Shown here: positions 1-6,895 of the stretch, one piece after another | Position numbering within the stretch: position 1 is the stretch's first letter | How the letters are laid out: every line of letters begins with the position of its first letter | Assembly: GCA_023405875.1 (NCBI GenBank) | Contig: JAEXXN010000049.1 | Coordinates: forward strand, 1 to 18,152 | DNA length: 18,152 nucleotides | Direction of reading: 5' to 3' | From: Bacillota bacterium | Lineage (GTDB): Bacteria; Bacillota; Clostridia; Lutisporales; Lutisporaceae | Made by a program: the position numbers and the translations under genes | Notes under the pieces: model-generated | What the model was told of the DNA's origin: nothing | What the model saw: the letters and a program-made list of their open reading frames with translations, nothing else | Database searches by the model: none

Positions 1-73
1 TTTGCTTATATACGACAAAAAATAAGTACTGCTTGTCTATATTGATTATAAATTAAAAGCTGCCAAATAACAA

Positions 74-128
74 GCTCCAGCAATTATATTTCAATATGCC
101 TGTTAAGCACACAAATAACTGCTGGAGC
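74..128. other. Long-loop inverted repeat downstream of spoIIID
   Basis: A perfect 9-bp inverted repeat (GCTCCAGCA at 74-82, TGCTGGAGC at 120-128) encloses about 37 bases just beyond the spoIIID stop codon. Read on the minus strand it could form a stem-loop, but the T-tract after it is broken, so it is only a weak terminator candidate. Nothing else recognisable lies between position 1 and the end of spoIIID. Confidence 0.3.
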
Positions 129-142
129 CTGAACTTTCATCA

Positions 143-397
143 CTACAGGCTTATGGACTGATATTTCATCTTGGTTGCCCTTCCGCCTCTTATATGTCTC
201 TCAGCCTTGTTCTGGTCCATTATTTCTTTAACCTGAAGTGCCACACTTGGGTTTATTCTCGGAAGTCTCTCTGTGACATCCTTATGTACTGTACTTTTAC
301 TTACCCCGAATATTTTGGCCGCATCCCGGACTGTTGTTTTGCTGCTTATTATATATTTCGCAATTTCCAATGCTCTTTCTTCGATATAATCCTTCAA
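143..397 (-). CDS. spoIIID: Stage III sporulation transcription regulator SpoIIID
   Basis: This 84-residue protein is the small mother-cell DNA-binding regulator that switches transcription between the sigma-E and sigma-K phases of sporulation. The central helix-turn-helix is clear at about residues 22-43 (AAKIFGVSKSTVHKDVTER), followed by the family sequence LPRINP and a basic tail with RHIRGGRATKMKY. That tail matches the C-terminal DNA-binding extension known in Bacillus SpoIIID, and the length is normal for the family. The start is TTG at 397, chosen because a GGGGGT Shine-Dalgarno sequence lies about 8 bases upstream and the N-terminus MKDYIEER fits the family. It follows spoIIQ on the same strand after about 115 bp, so it may have its own promoter. 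I did not find a convincing sigma-E site. Confidence 0.96.
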   Translation of the reverse strand: MKDYIEERALEIAKYIISSKTTVRDAAKIFGVSKSTVHKDVTERLPRINPSVALQVKEIMDQNKAERHIRGGRATKMKYQSISL

Positions 398-512
398 TTA
401 CTACTACCCCCTTATTGGTGTCTTTTTACATTAATATGCTGTTTTTTTGCTAATTAGAACACTCGTATTTTCTAATGGCTGTTGCTTTTTAATACAACAG
501 GCACACGAGGGA

Positions 513-1307
513 CTATTTCTTTAAGGATTGTTTGGGCAAGTACTTCTTGGGATCAATGTTCTTGCCTTCCTTGATTACTTCAAAGTGCAGATGGGGATCA
601 TCCGCGATTTCGTATAGTGCTGTTTTCCCAACACCGCTTATAACATCACCTTTTTTTACCTTCTGGCCTATAGTAACCAGATCAAGGGTTGAAAGATTGC
701 TGTACTTGGTATAAACATTACTTCCATGGTCAATTATGATAGTCAAGCCAAGCTGGGGGTCATTTACAAGATTATCAACCACGCCATCCATAGCAGCTCT
801 CACAGGACTTCCTTCTTCTGCCTTTATATCCATCCCGTTATGTGTACTCCACTGATCAAGTGTTTTTGAATAAATAAGTGCATCTTCCGAAAATTCGGTA
901 TATGCTGTCCCAAATACAGGAACCACCATAGTTTCCATCTTTGGTTCCTCCATCTTTATTGCGGAAATTGCTTTGTCTTTATTCTCTTTTTTGCTTTCTT
1001 CAGTCTTTGGAGCGGTAGTATTTGTCTGTTCATTATTTGTTACCTTTACCGAGCTGCTGTTTGAAACCTCAGTTGCATCAGATACTCCTACAGGTTCAGG
1101 CTCTGTTTCATCCTCAATGATCATGGCGGTATTGCCCAGTTCAGACTCATTGGCGAATTCATCAAGACTCTTCTCAAATTCCAACTGTGCCCGCTTATCC
1201 TCAAGGTAGTTTCTGTACTGCAGCAGTCCACCGGCAGTCAGCAGGACAGCTATCAGCAAGACAAGGAAATATATATACCCATTCTTGAATTCCTTGTTAA
1301 ATTTCAT
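513..1307 (-). CDS. spoIIQ: SpoIIQ-type M23 metallopeptidase, membrane anchored
   Basis: A 264-residue protein with a short cytoplasmic N-terminus, one transmembrane helix (about residues 11-30), a Ser/Thr/Glu/Lys-rich low-complexity linker (about 40-125) and a C-terminal LytM/M23 domain (about 128-258). The position directly after spoIID and before spoIIID is that of spoIIQ. SpoIIQ is made in the forespore and pairs with mother-cell SpoIIIAH across the engulfing membranes. The zinc ligands of an active M23 enzyme appear present: H156xxxD160 (HNGMD) and HLH at 239-241. Bacillus subtilis SpoIIQ has lost part of this site, whereas clostridial SpoIIQ proteins usually keep it. The ATG at 1307 is preceded by GGAGGTG at good spacing. 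A general M23 endopeptidase not tied to sporulation is possible but less likely given the neighbours. Confidence 0.88.
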   Translation of the reverse strand: MKFNKEFKNGYIYFLVLLIAVLLTAGGLLQYRNYLEDKRAQLEFEKSLDEFANESELGNTAMIIEDETEPEPVGVSDATEVSNSSSVKVTNNEQTNTTAPKTEESKKENKDKAISAIKMEEPKMETMVVPVFGTAYTEFSEDALIYSKTLDQWSTHNGMDIKAEEGSPVRAAMDGVVDNLVNDPQLGLTIIIDHGSNVYTKYSNLSTLDLVTIGQKVKKGDVISGVGKTALYEIADDPHLHFEVIKEGKNIDPKKYLPKQSLKK

Positions 1308-1422
1308 AATTTACACCTCCGCTTGTATTATTTCCAATAGTTTTAAAAATAATACAGCGGAAAATACATTTTTTGTGGTGCCTGGAACTTAAGTTTTTCT
1401 TATGTAAGCTCGCAGACTTGCA

Positions 1423-1447
1423 GGGGCAATTCATGAATCGCCCCTAC
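1423..1447 (-). repeat. REP-like GTAG hairpin, subtype B, at the spoIID stop
   Basis: A 25-bp near-palindrome. On the minus strand it reads GTAG followed by a GGGGCGATTC / GAATTGCCCC stem with one mismatched pair and a 2-base loop. The TAG of GTAG is the stop codon of spoIID (1444-1446). A sister copy lies at 17707-17730. Confidence 0.8.
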
Positions 1448-2424
1448 GGGTTGCTGCCGTATCCTACCATGTCGTTTATTTCTACTATGTCAACGCCCTG
1501 GTAATAGTGCATTACTATATCCCTGTAGTTTGAACCATTTTGGGCCATGCCGTCGGCACCATACTGACTCATACCGATGCCATGGCCATTCCCTACCACT
1601 GTAAAAAGGATTGAATTTCCTCCAACAGAGAAATTAAAATTTGCAGAGTTCAGACCCAACGCAGTTCTTACATCCGATCCTTCGAAGGTCTTGTCGCCGA
1701 TCCTCAATTTGGTTATTCTGCCCCCTTCACTCCGCTCCAATACCTCGATCTGATTTTTTATGTCCTTTTTGCTTATAGCCACTCCAGGGTCCAGCTTCCT
1801 GATACCCTCTATGAAAGCATCGATGCTTACCTCCTGCTGCGCTACATACTTGGGAGAGTGCTCCTCATACTGACTGGCAACGCTCCTCAGATACGGCACC
1901 TTACTTGACCATATTTCCTCTGAATTTTCTGTTTTTCCTCCGCTGGTGGAATGGAACACCGCATCAATAAGCTTGTTGTTGTATACGATCACCTCTCCTG
2001 CTGTACCATAAACAGCCTCCTTAAGCTTATCCAGATCTTTGGTTATGGTAGCAGGATTTCTGTAGGCCTGGCAGTGGGCAGCTTGGGTGCATATCTCTGC
2101 CCCGGGATGCTCACTGCAGCCGCTCCCTCCGAATCGCCTCATACGAAGCATAGTATAGGTCCTTGCTGCCAGAGCCTGTGCTTTTAGTGCTTCCATGTGA
2201 AAGCTTGCGGGCATTTCTCCGGCTACGACGCCTAATATATAATCCTCCAGCTCCATTGTTACTACCTTGTCTATATCACTCATATACACTGCTATGGTCA
2301 AATCGCTGACAGGCTTTATATCCTGTTCCGGCTCCTTTTCCTTGTCCTTGTCCTGCAATAAAGCCAAGGGAATAACAAATAACAGCAGCATCAGTACTGC
2401 AACAGCCGCAGCCAGCTTCCTCAA
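1444..2424 (-). CDS. spoIID: Stage II sporulation protein D, lytic transglycosylase
   Basis: A 326-residue SpoIID/LytB-family protein. SpoIID is part of the SpoIID-SpoIIM-SpoIIP complex that degrades septal peptidoglycan during engulfment; it cleaves glycan strands once SpoIIP has removed stem peptides. There is one N-terminal membrane anchor (residues 4-23). The catalytic-loop motif GEMPASFHMEALKAQALAA includes E70, the position of the catalytic glutamate. Other family motifs are HSTSGGKTENSEEIW in the middle and GNGHGIGMSQYGADGMA near the C-terminus. H106, C112 and C118 have the same spacing as the zinc-site residues I recall for Clostridioides difficile SpoIID. The start is TTG at 2424 behind GGAGGGGGGA. 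It lies between murA and spoIIQ, as in Bacillus. The stop codon lies inside a REP-like hairpin. Confidence 0.96.
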   Translation of the reverse strand: MRKLAAAVAVLMLLLFVIPLALLQDKDKEKEPEQDIKPVSDLTIAVYMSDIDKVVTMELEDYILGVVAGEMPASFHMEALKAQALAARTYTMLRMRRFGGSGCSEHPGAEICTQAAHCQAYRNPATITKDLDKLKEAVYGTAGEVIVYNNKLIDAVFHSTSGGKTENSEEIWSSKVPYLRSVASQYEEHSPKYVAQQEVSIDAFIEGIRKLDPGVAISKKDIKNQIEVLERSEGGRITKLRIGDKTFEGSDVRTALGLNSANFNFSVGGNSILFTVVGNGHGIGMSQYGADGMAQNGSNYRDIVMHYYQGVDIVEINDMVGYGSNP

Positions 2425-2513
2425 AAGCTGTCCCCCCCTCCGTTGTATTTATATATTGCTTCTATATAAATACTATTTAATTGAGGGAGGTTATATGTCA
2501 TTATATTTTTCTG

Positions 2514-2531
2514 AAATCCTTAATTAGGATT
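2514..2531. other. Small hairpin next to a REP-like repeat
   Basis: AAATCCT at 2514-2520 and AGGATTT at 2525-2531 pair around a 4-5 base loop. The hairpin sits immediately beside the REP-like copy at 2535-2560, between the murA terminator and spoIID. It may be part of the repeat unit or of the spoIID leader; the function is unknown. Confidence 0.35.
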
Positions 2532-2534
2532 TTC

Positions 2535-2560
2535 GGAACGACACGGGGGTCGTTTCCTAC
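2535..2560 (-). repeat. REP-like GTAG hairpin, subtype A
   Basis: This copy of the GTAG-footed hairpin begins GGAACGACAC on the plus strand and ends in CTAC, with one bulged T in the right arm. It is separated from the murA stop codon by the murA terminator, so here the GTAG is not a stop codon. Confidence 0.8.
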
Positions 2561-2569
2561 GGCATCAAA

Positions 2570-2599
2570 AATAATAAAAACCCGGTGGCTTGCACCGGG
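2570..2599 (-). terminator. Rho-independent terminator of murA
   Basis: On the minus strand a perfect 7-bp GC-rich stem (CCCGGTG at 2581-2587, CACCGGG at 2593-2599, 5-base loop) is followed directly by TTTTTATTATTTTT. It begins 6 bases beyond the murA stop codon. This suggests that spoIID is transcribed from its own promoter in 2425-2570. Confidence 0.88.
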
Positions 2600-2604
2600 A
2601 AGTA

Positions 2605-3858
2605 TCATTCCTCTATCCTTTTTATGTTAGCACCTAGCTTTTTCAGCTTTTCCTCTATCCTTATATAGCCTCTGTCAATATGATAGATATCAGAAATCTC
2701 CGTCCTGCCCTCAGCGCAAAGCCCTGCTATTGCCAATGCGGCTCCTGCCCTCAGATCTGTCGCCTTTACCTTTGCGCCGCTGAATCTTTCACTGCCCTCG
2801 ATTATTGCACTTCGCCCGTCCACCTTTATCTGCGCCCCCATCAGCTTAAGCTCATTAATGTGCATGAACCTGTTCTCAAAAACCGTCTCGGTAGCTATAC
2901 TTGTTCCTTTTGCCAGACACATTGCCGTCATCATCTGAGATTGCATATCTGTAGGAAAGCCCGGATAGGGCATAGTCTTAATGTCCACAGAGTTCAAGCG
3001 TTCCGGTGCCCTTACCCTTATGGCCCTCTCAAACTCCTGCACCTCGGCACCCATTTCCTTCAGCTTTGCAGTCACAGGCTTGAGATGCTCCGGTATAACA
3101 CCTTCAACAATAACATCACCACCTGTGGCGGCTGCCGCAACCATAAAGGTTCCTGCCTCAATCCTGTCCGCGATTGCAGTATGGGTAGTCCCCTTCAGCT
3201 CTTTTACCCCTTCAATCCTTATAGTATCCGTACCGGCGCCCTTTATTACAGCTCCCATCTTACTTAAGTAGCTTGCCAGGTCCACTATTTCCGGTTCCTC
3301 CGCCGCATTCTCTATGGTAGTGATTCCTTCAGCCAGACATCCTGCCATCATAAGGTTTTCTGTCGCTCCGACACTGGGAAAATCCAGATATATGGTTTCC
3401 CCCTTGAGCCTTTCGGCATATGCCTCAATATAGCCATGACCCAGTGTAATATTAGCTCCCATAAGCGAAAACCCTTTCAGATGCAGATCTATTGGCCTTG
3501 TACCTATGGCGCACCCTCCGGGCAGTGAAATCTTGACTTTTCCTATCCTTGCCAGCATCGGACCCATTATGAGAAAGGATGCTCTCATCTTTCGTATCAA
3601 CTCATAGGTCGCCTCAAAGCTGTTTATATTTTCAGCTGTAATGGAAAGGCAGCTGTCTGTCCTTTTTATTTCTGCACCTATGGACCTCACAACCTCCTCC
3701 ATTATATCAACATCGTCAAGATAAGGTACTTCCTCAAGCAAGCAGGTTTCCGGTGTAAGCATCGATGCCGCTATTATGGGGAGTATGGCGTTTTTTGCAC
3801 CGTGCACCCTTACCTCACCCTTTAAAACGCATCCCTCTTCAATGATCAATTTTGCCAA
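2605..3858 (-). CDS. murA: UDP-N-acetylglucosamine 1-carboxyvinyltransferase
   Basis: MurA transfers enolpyruvate from phosphoenolpyruvate to UDP-GlcNAc, the first committed step of peptidoglycan synthesis in the cytosol. The 417-residue length is typical. K22-N23 in HGAKNAILP and the loop PGGCAIGTRPID with catalytic cysteine C116 (E. coli C115) are intact, so the enzyme is of the fosfomycin-sensitive cysteine type. The start is TTG at 3858: GGGAGGAAGAATT lies immediately upstream with 7-base spacing and gives the normal N-terminus MAKLIIEEGC. A longer reading from a GTG at 3873 would overlap that Shine-Dalgarno sequence. ywmB precedes it and spoIID follows it, the same order as around Bacillus murAA. 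A strong terminator follows. Confidence 0.97.
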   Translation of the reverse strand: MAKLIIEEGCVLKGEVRVHGAKNAILPIIAASMLTPETCLLEEVPYLDDVDIMEEVVRSIGAEIKRTDSCLSITAENINSFEATYELIRKMRASFLIMGPMLARIGKVKISLPGGCAIGTRPIDLHLKGFSLMGANITLGHGYIEAYAERLKGETIYLDFPSVGATENLMMAGCLAEGITTIENAAEEPEIVDLASYLSKMGAVIKGAGTDTIRIEGVKELKGTTHTAIADRIEAGTFMVAAAATGGDVIVEGVIPEHLKPVTAKLKEMGAEVQEFERAIRVRAPERLNSVDIKTMPYPGFPTDMQSQMMTAMCLAKGTSIATETVFENRFMHINELKLMGAQIKVDGRSAIIEGSERFSGAKVKATDLRAGAALAIAGLCAEGRTEISDIYHIDRGYIRIEEKLKKLGANIKRIEE

Positions 3859-3903
3859 AATTCTTCCTCCCACTATTACATCAATAATGAAGCCATCCCC
3901 CAG

Positions 3904-3956
3904 GTAGTTTGTAACACTTCAATTTTATAGTCTTATTCAAAGCGTTACAAAGCTAC
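3904..3956 (-). repeat. Hairpin with GTAG/CTAC foot between ywmB and murA
   Basis: On the minus strand GTAG at 3956-3953 pairs with CTAC at 3907-3904. After one bulged base there is a continuous 12-bp stem (TTTGTAACGCTT with AAGTGTTACAAA, one G-U pair) and a 20-base loop. No T-tract follows, so it is not an ordinary terminator. The arm sequence TGTAAC recurs in the fold-back element after the ZIP gene. Confidence 0.55.
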
Positions 3957-3971
3957 TTCCTTGATTTAGCC

Positions 3972-4006
3972 GGTCTGCATACCCTAAACGATATGCGTTA
4001 CAGACC
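3972..4006 (-). other. Bulged hairpin at the ywmB stop codon
   Basis: GGTCT/AGACC and GCATA/TATGC form two stacked 5-bp helices separated by a small one-sided bulge, starting 1 base after the ywmB stop codon on the minus strand. Together with the next hairpin (3904-3956) it fills most of the ywmB-murA gap. Confidence 0.4.
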
Positions 4007-4007
4007 A

Positions 4008-4757
4008 CTAATAACTCATTGAGATCAACGGCGTACCTATCCATATATAGGTTTTGTCATCATAGGAGCTGTACCTTATTGCCAGCTGAACATTCACCCT
4101 GGATCGTTCAGAGGTTATATGGCCTCCTACATTATTGCTGAAGGCTGATATGCTTTTCAACTCGTTGTCCTCAATGCCTTCAACCTGTTTTGCATTTATT
4201 GACTGAAGAGCAAGCTTGGATTTTCTATCCGTATCCCTTTTGGAAAGCTCCCCCTCATATGTACCTACTATGCAGCTGCTGAAATTGATCAGGTCTTCAT
4301 CCATCCGCAAGGCTTCAATAATATTCTGCCGCTCGTCCGGCAGCTCCTTATAGCCTTTGTCTATGAAAACGTCAAAAACGATATACGTCTCTCCGCCGGT
4401 TTCCTGCTTTACCGATTCTATTGCAACATTATAGGCTTTATTGCCTTTTGTACCGTATAGTACCAGCTTGTTCAAGCGATCATCATTTTCTGTATTTTTT
4501 ACGACTGAGGTATTATCCAGCTCCATAGAGCTGATGATCCTGTCCATTTCAGCATCAAGCTGCTTTTGGGAAATAAAGCTGTCGTTAAGCTTTGTCCAGC
4601 AGCTTATGGTGCTTTCCATAACCTTTGCTCCACTGCTTTCAAATGAAGTTATAAGTGCTTCCTCTTCAGATAAAGAGACAACAGGATATTGTGCCGCATC
4701 AAAGCTTCCCACCGTAGGCAGCATGCAAATGAGCAGCAGCAGGATGATTTTTTTCAT
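4008..4757 (-). CDS. ywmB: YwmB family protein (DUF1779), exported
   Basis: This 249-residue protein begins with a signal peptide or membrane anchor (MKKIILLLLICMLPTVG). The similarity to YwmB rests on the mixed alpha/beta body, a C-terminus of the form WIGTPLISMSY, and the position immediately upstream of murA, where Bacillus subtilis also has ywmB. The fold of the family resembles the TATA-binding protein, but its role is not established. The start is ATG at 4757, preceded by AAAGGAGGGATCAAC. The reading frame stays open another 53 codons upstream, but that stretch contains a terminator hairpin and has no suitable start, so I excluded it. The stop codon TAG is followed at once by hairpins. 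Confidence 0.75.
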   Translation of the reverse strand: MKKIILLLLICMLPTVGSFDAAQYPVVSLSEEEALITSFESSGAKVMESTISCWTKLNDSFISQKQLDAEMDRIISSMELDNTSVVKNTENDDRLNKLVLYGTKGNKAYNVAIESVKQETGGETYIVFDVFIDKGYKELPDERQNIIEALRMDEDLINFSSCIVGTYEGELSKRDTDRKSKLALQSINAKQVEGIEDNELKSISAFSNNVGGHITSERSRVNVQLAIRYSSYDDKTYIWIGTPLISMSY

Positions 4758-4831
4758 GTTGATCCCTCCTTTGGCTTCTTCTATGATTATTGCCTCATGA
4801 GGGGATTTATATTCAGTTTTGAGAGCATGAA

Positions 4832-4861
4832 AAAATGACGGTGAAAATTCACCGTCATTTT
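4832..4861 (-). terminator. Rho-independent terminator after the small exported protein
   Basis: A perfect inverted repeat of about 13 bp (ATGACGGTGAA / TTCACCGTCAT with flanking A/T pairs) has a T-run on both sides. It lies about 60 bases after the stop codon of the gene at 4919-5251 and about 75 bases before the ywmB start, so it separates the two transcription units and can act in both directions. Confidence 0.85.
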
Positions 4862-4918
4862 GAAGAAGCTTTATATTAATTTTACTAGTCGATTTCGGTT
4901 GAGGGGGATTTTGCATTT

Positions 4919-5251
4919 TTATTTTCTATTGCTCTGCAGCTCCTTTATCCTATCCTCAAACCATTTTGATTTTTCAAGGAGCTTCCTGGCTGCTTCTTCA
5001 GATACGTCTTCGCCAGAATTTTGAGACGCCCTATGGAGCTCCGCCTGCGTTTGAATAATGGTTTTTACTATCCTTTGTTCTTTTTCCTTTGTCAGATCAG
5101 CACCGTCAGAGAATGTCATATTTATGCCAGCTGAAGAAACCCTATCATAGGCATGTTCAGCAGCCTTATCCAAGATACCACTTGCAGGTGCAGATACTAA
5201 TGTCAGACACATTGTCATAATCAGAGTCATTAAAATAACTTTCTTATACAA
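4919..5251 (-). CDS. Small exported protein of unknown function
   Basis: I do not recognise this 110-residue protein. It begins with a lysine pair and a hydrophobic stretch (about residues 5-24) ending in VSAPASG, which looks like a signal peptide with a possible cleavage site. The mature part is about 85 residues, rich in Lys, Glu and Gln and predicted to be mostly helical (for example EKEQRIVKTIIQTQAELHRA and EEAARKLLEKSKWFEDRI), without cysteines. The start is TTG at 5251, because GGAGGTG lies 5 bases upstream; an ATG at 5269 would lie upstream of that site. It is a single-gene unit, closed by the terminator at 4832-4861 and lying between the CoA-transferase operon and ywmB. Confidence 0.65.
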   Translation of the reverse strand: MYKKVILMTLIMTMCLTLVSAPASGILDKAAEHAYDRVSSAGINMTFSDGADLTKEKEQRIVKTIIQTQAELHRASQNSGEDVSEEAARKLLEKSKWFEDRIKELQSNRK

Positions 5252-5382
5252 ATCAGCACCTCCAATCATCCTCTTATATCATAACATGATTAGTAAATTT
5301 TTACACATATCTATATAAATAGTGTCTATACATATATAAATAATAAGTTTTTGTCACTCATATATGTCGGTATATGTGAAAA

Positions 5383-5416
5383 GCTGACATAATAACTACT
5401 TAATTACTATGCCAGC
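5383..5416 (-). terminator. Probable terminator of the CoA-transferase operon
   Basis: On the minus strand GCTGGCATA (5416-5408) can pair with TATGTCAGC (5391-5383), counting one G-T pair. The loop has 16 bases and TTTTC follows. It starts about 30 bases after the stop codon of the beta subunit. The large loop and short T-run make it only moderately convincing. Confidence 0.45.
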
Positions 5417-5446
5417 CACATATTTTACAATATATAAAATTATATT

Positions 5447-6112
5447 CTAGACATTCATCACTTTGAGTTTATCTGATATCTTGAGCTCTGCCTCGGTAGC
5501 TGCAACAACCTCTTCCACTGTGGTTTCGGGTGCCAGCTCGGTAAGCAGCAGGCCTTCTGGTGTTACCTTGATCACGCCCATGTCGGTAACGATAAGGTCA
5601 ACCTCTCCCTTGGCCGTCAAGGGAAGATTGCATTTTTTCAGTATTTTGGGTGCACCCTTGGCTGTATGCTCCATGGCTATTATAACCTGTTTTGCCCCTG
5701 CTACCAGATCCATTGCACCACCCATTCCCGGAACCATTTTCCCCGGGATCATCCAGTTTGCAAGATTTCCCTCCTGATCCACCTGAAGTGCTCCAAGCAC
5801 AGTAACATCCAAGTGTCCGCCCCTTATTATGGTAAAGGACATGGCACTGTCGAAAAACGCGCCTCCAGACACTACACTTGAAGGCAGGCCTCCTGCATTT
5901 ACGATATCAGGATCCTCATTGCCTGGCTCGGGGGTTGGGCCCAGGCCTATAAAGCCGTTCTCAGAATGAAGCATTATATCAATTCCCTCAGGGATATAAT
6001 TAGCTACCAATGTAGGCATACCTATTCCAAGGTTGACCAGGTCTCCGTCCTTCAGTTCCTGTGCAACTCTTTTTACGATTACTTCTCTTTTTCTATCCTT
6101 ATCCTCGATCAC
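5447..6112 (-). CDS. atoA: 3-oxoacid / acetate CoA-transferase, subunit B
   Basis: Beta subunit of a heteromeric family I CoA-transferase, which moves CoA between acyl-CoA and a free acid such as acetate, butyrate or acetoacetate. The SENG motif that holds the catalytic glutamate is clear (HSENGFIGLGP, about residues 49-59). The glycine-rich GGAMDL and the EHTAKGAPK segment are also typical. The length of 221 residues is normal. The start is taken as GTG at 6112: AAAGGAG overlaps the stop codon of the alpha subunit and is 8 bases from this GTG. A GTG three codons earlier directly abuts that site. It is translationally coupled to the upstream alpha subunit. The exact acid substrates cannot be read from sequence alone; the atoA, ctfB and scoB names are all possible. 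Confidence 0.93.
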   Translation of the reverse strand: MIEDKDRKREVIVKRVAQELKDGDLVNLGIGMPTLVANYIPEGIDIMLHSENGFIGLGPTPEPGNEDPDIVNAGGLPSSVVSGGAFFDSAMSFTIIRGGHLDVTVLGALQVDQEGNLANWMIPGKMVPGMGGAMDLVAGAKQVIIAMEHTAKGAPKILKKCNLPLTAKGEVDLIVTDMGVIKVTPEGLLLTELAPETTVEEVVAATEAELKISDKLKVMNV

Positions 6113-6125
6113 TTGATTCACTCCT

Positions 6126-6770
6126 TTACTGTGTTATTATATCTACAAATATTGAAGGGGTCATTACATCTGTCTGGCTCAATTCTCCCACTTCAACAAT
6201 TTTCTCTGCTTCAACTATGACCAGATCTGCTGCTGTTGCAATAAGAGGATTGAAATTCCTTGTGGCCTTGTTGTAATAAACATTCCCCTTCTTATCTACA
6301 ATACTGCCTTTGAGCAATGCAACATCCGCCTTCAGCGGCAGCTCCAGCAGATACTCCCTGCCGTCCACAGTTATTTTCTGTTTTCCTTCTTCAACAACTG
6401 TTCCGATACCGGTATGGGTAAGTATTCCTCCAAGTCCTGCTCCGGCAGCCCTCACTCTTTCCGCCAGGGTTCCCTGGGGTACAAGCTCCACCTGCAGCTC
6501 TCCGGAATTCATCTGTCTTCCTGTCTCAGGATTTGTTCCCACATGGGATACAATAACCTTGCTGACGACCTTGTTTACCACCCATTTGCCGACACCTTTG
6601 TCAGGAAAGGCCGTATCGTTGCATATCAGTGTAAGATTCTTTATTCCCTTTGCAATTACAGCATCAATCAGTTTTTCAGGGGTCCCAGCAGCAATAAATC
6701 CGCCGACGGCTACCGTCATACCGTCCTTTATGCAGTTTACTGCCTCATCCATAGTCTTAATCTTGTTCAC
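6126..6770 (-). CDS. atoD: 3-oxoacid / acetate CoA-transferase, subunit A
   Basis: Alpha subunit (214 residues) of the same CoA-transferase. The N-terminal family signature DGMTVAVGGFIAAGTPEKLI (about residues 16-35) is complete. The block HVGTNPETGRQMNSGELQ followed by VPQGTLAERVRAAGAG is characteristic of the AtoD/CtfA/ScoA group. The start is GTG at 6770 behind GGAGGTGGAGTT. It is the first gene of a two-gene operon whose upstream region carries a consensus sigma-54 promoter (6849-6864). That suggests control by an enhancer-binding activator, as for E. coli ato genes under AtoC. In an anaerobe the likely role is short-chain fatty acid metabolism. No thiolase, dehydrogenase or transporter gene is adjacent, so the pathway is not fixed by context. 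Confidence 0.93.
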   Translation of the reverse strand: MNKIKTMDEAVNCIKDGMTVAVGGFIAAGTPEKLIDAVIAKGIKNLTLICNDTAFPDKGVGKWVVNKVVSKVIVSHVGTNPETGRQMNSGELQVELVPQGTLAERVRAAGAGLGGILTHTGIGTVVEEGKQKITVDGREYLLELPLKADVALLKGSIVDKKGNVYYNKATRNFNPLIATAADLVIVEAEKIVEVGELSQTDVMTPSIFVDIITQ

Positions 6771-6848
6771 AACTCCACCTCCAAAGTATTAACATATACC
6801 AATATTAGTATTTAAAATAACATATATCATCGTTACTAATTTAACATA

Positions 6849-6864
6849 AGCAAGTTATATGCCA
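6849..6864 (-). promoter_or_regulatory. Sigma-54 (-24/-12) promoter of the CoA-transferase operon
   Basis: The minus strand reads TGGCATATAACTTGCT, which matches the sigma-54 consensus TGGCAYRNNNNTTGCW at every defined position, with GG and GC 12 bases apart. The predicted transcription start near 6837 leaves a leader of about 67 bases before the GTG start. No other sigma-54-like site was found upstream of a gene in the window. Confidence 0.78.
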
Positions 6865-6895
6865 AACATGTTCAGCCTTTGATTTATAAGGAACC

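Noticed and set aside
398..450. Possible sigma-E promoter of spoIIID (GCATATT on the minus strand).
   Set aside because: The -35-like half is good, but no acceptable -10 box occurs at the right spacing.
497..515. The spoIIQ stop TAG followed by CCCTCGTGTGCC, slightly like a REP-like copy.
   Set aside because: No GTAG foot (ATAG instead) and no proper stem; similarity is too short to count.
2680..3267. Long plus-strand frame opposite murA (195 codons).
   Set aside because: It is the antisense shadow of a clear murA coding sequence, has no ribosome site and a Cys/His/Leu-rich composition typical of such shadows.
4758..4916. N-terminal extension of ywmB by 53 codons.
   Set aside because: It spans a strong terminator hairpin, and the signal peptide with a good ribosome site begins at 4757.
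5400..5440. TGGCATAGTAATTA on the minus strand as a second sigma-54 promoter.
   Set aside because: The -12 GC element is missing, and the same bases form the probable terminator of the CoA-transferase operon.
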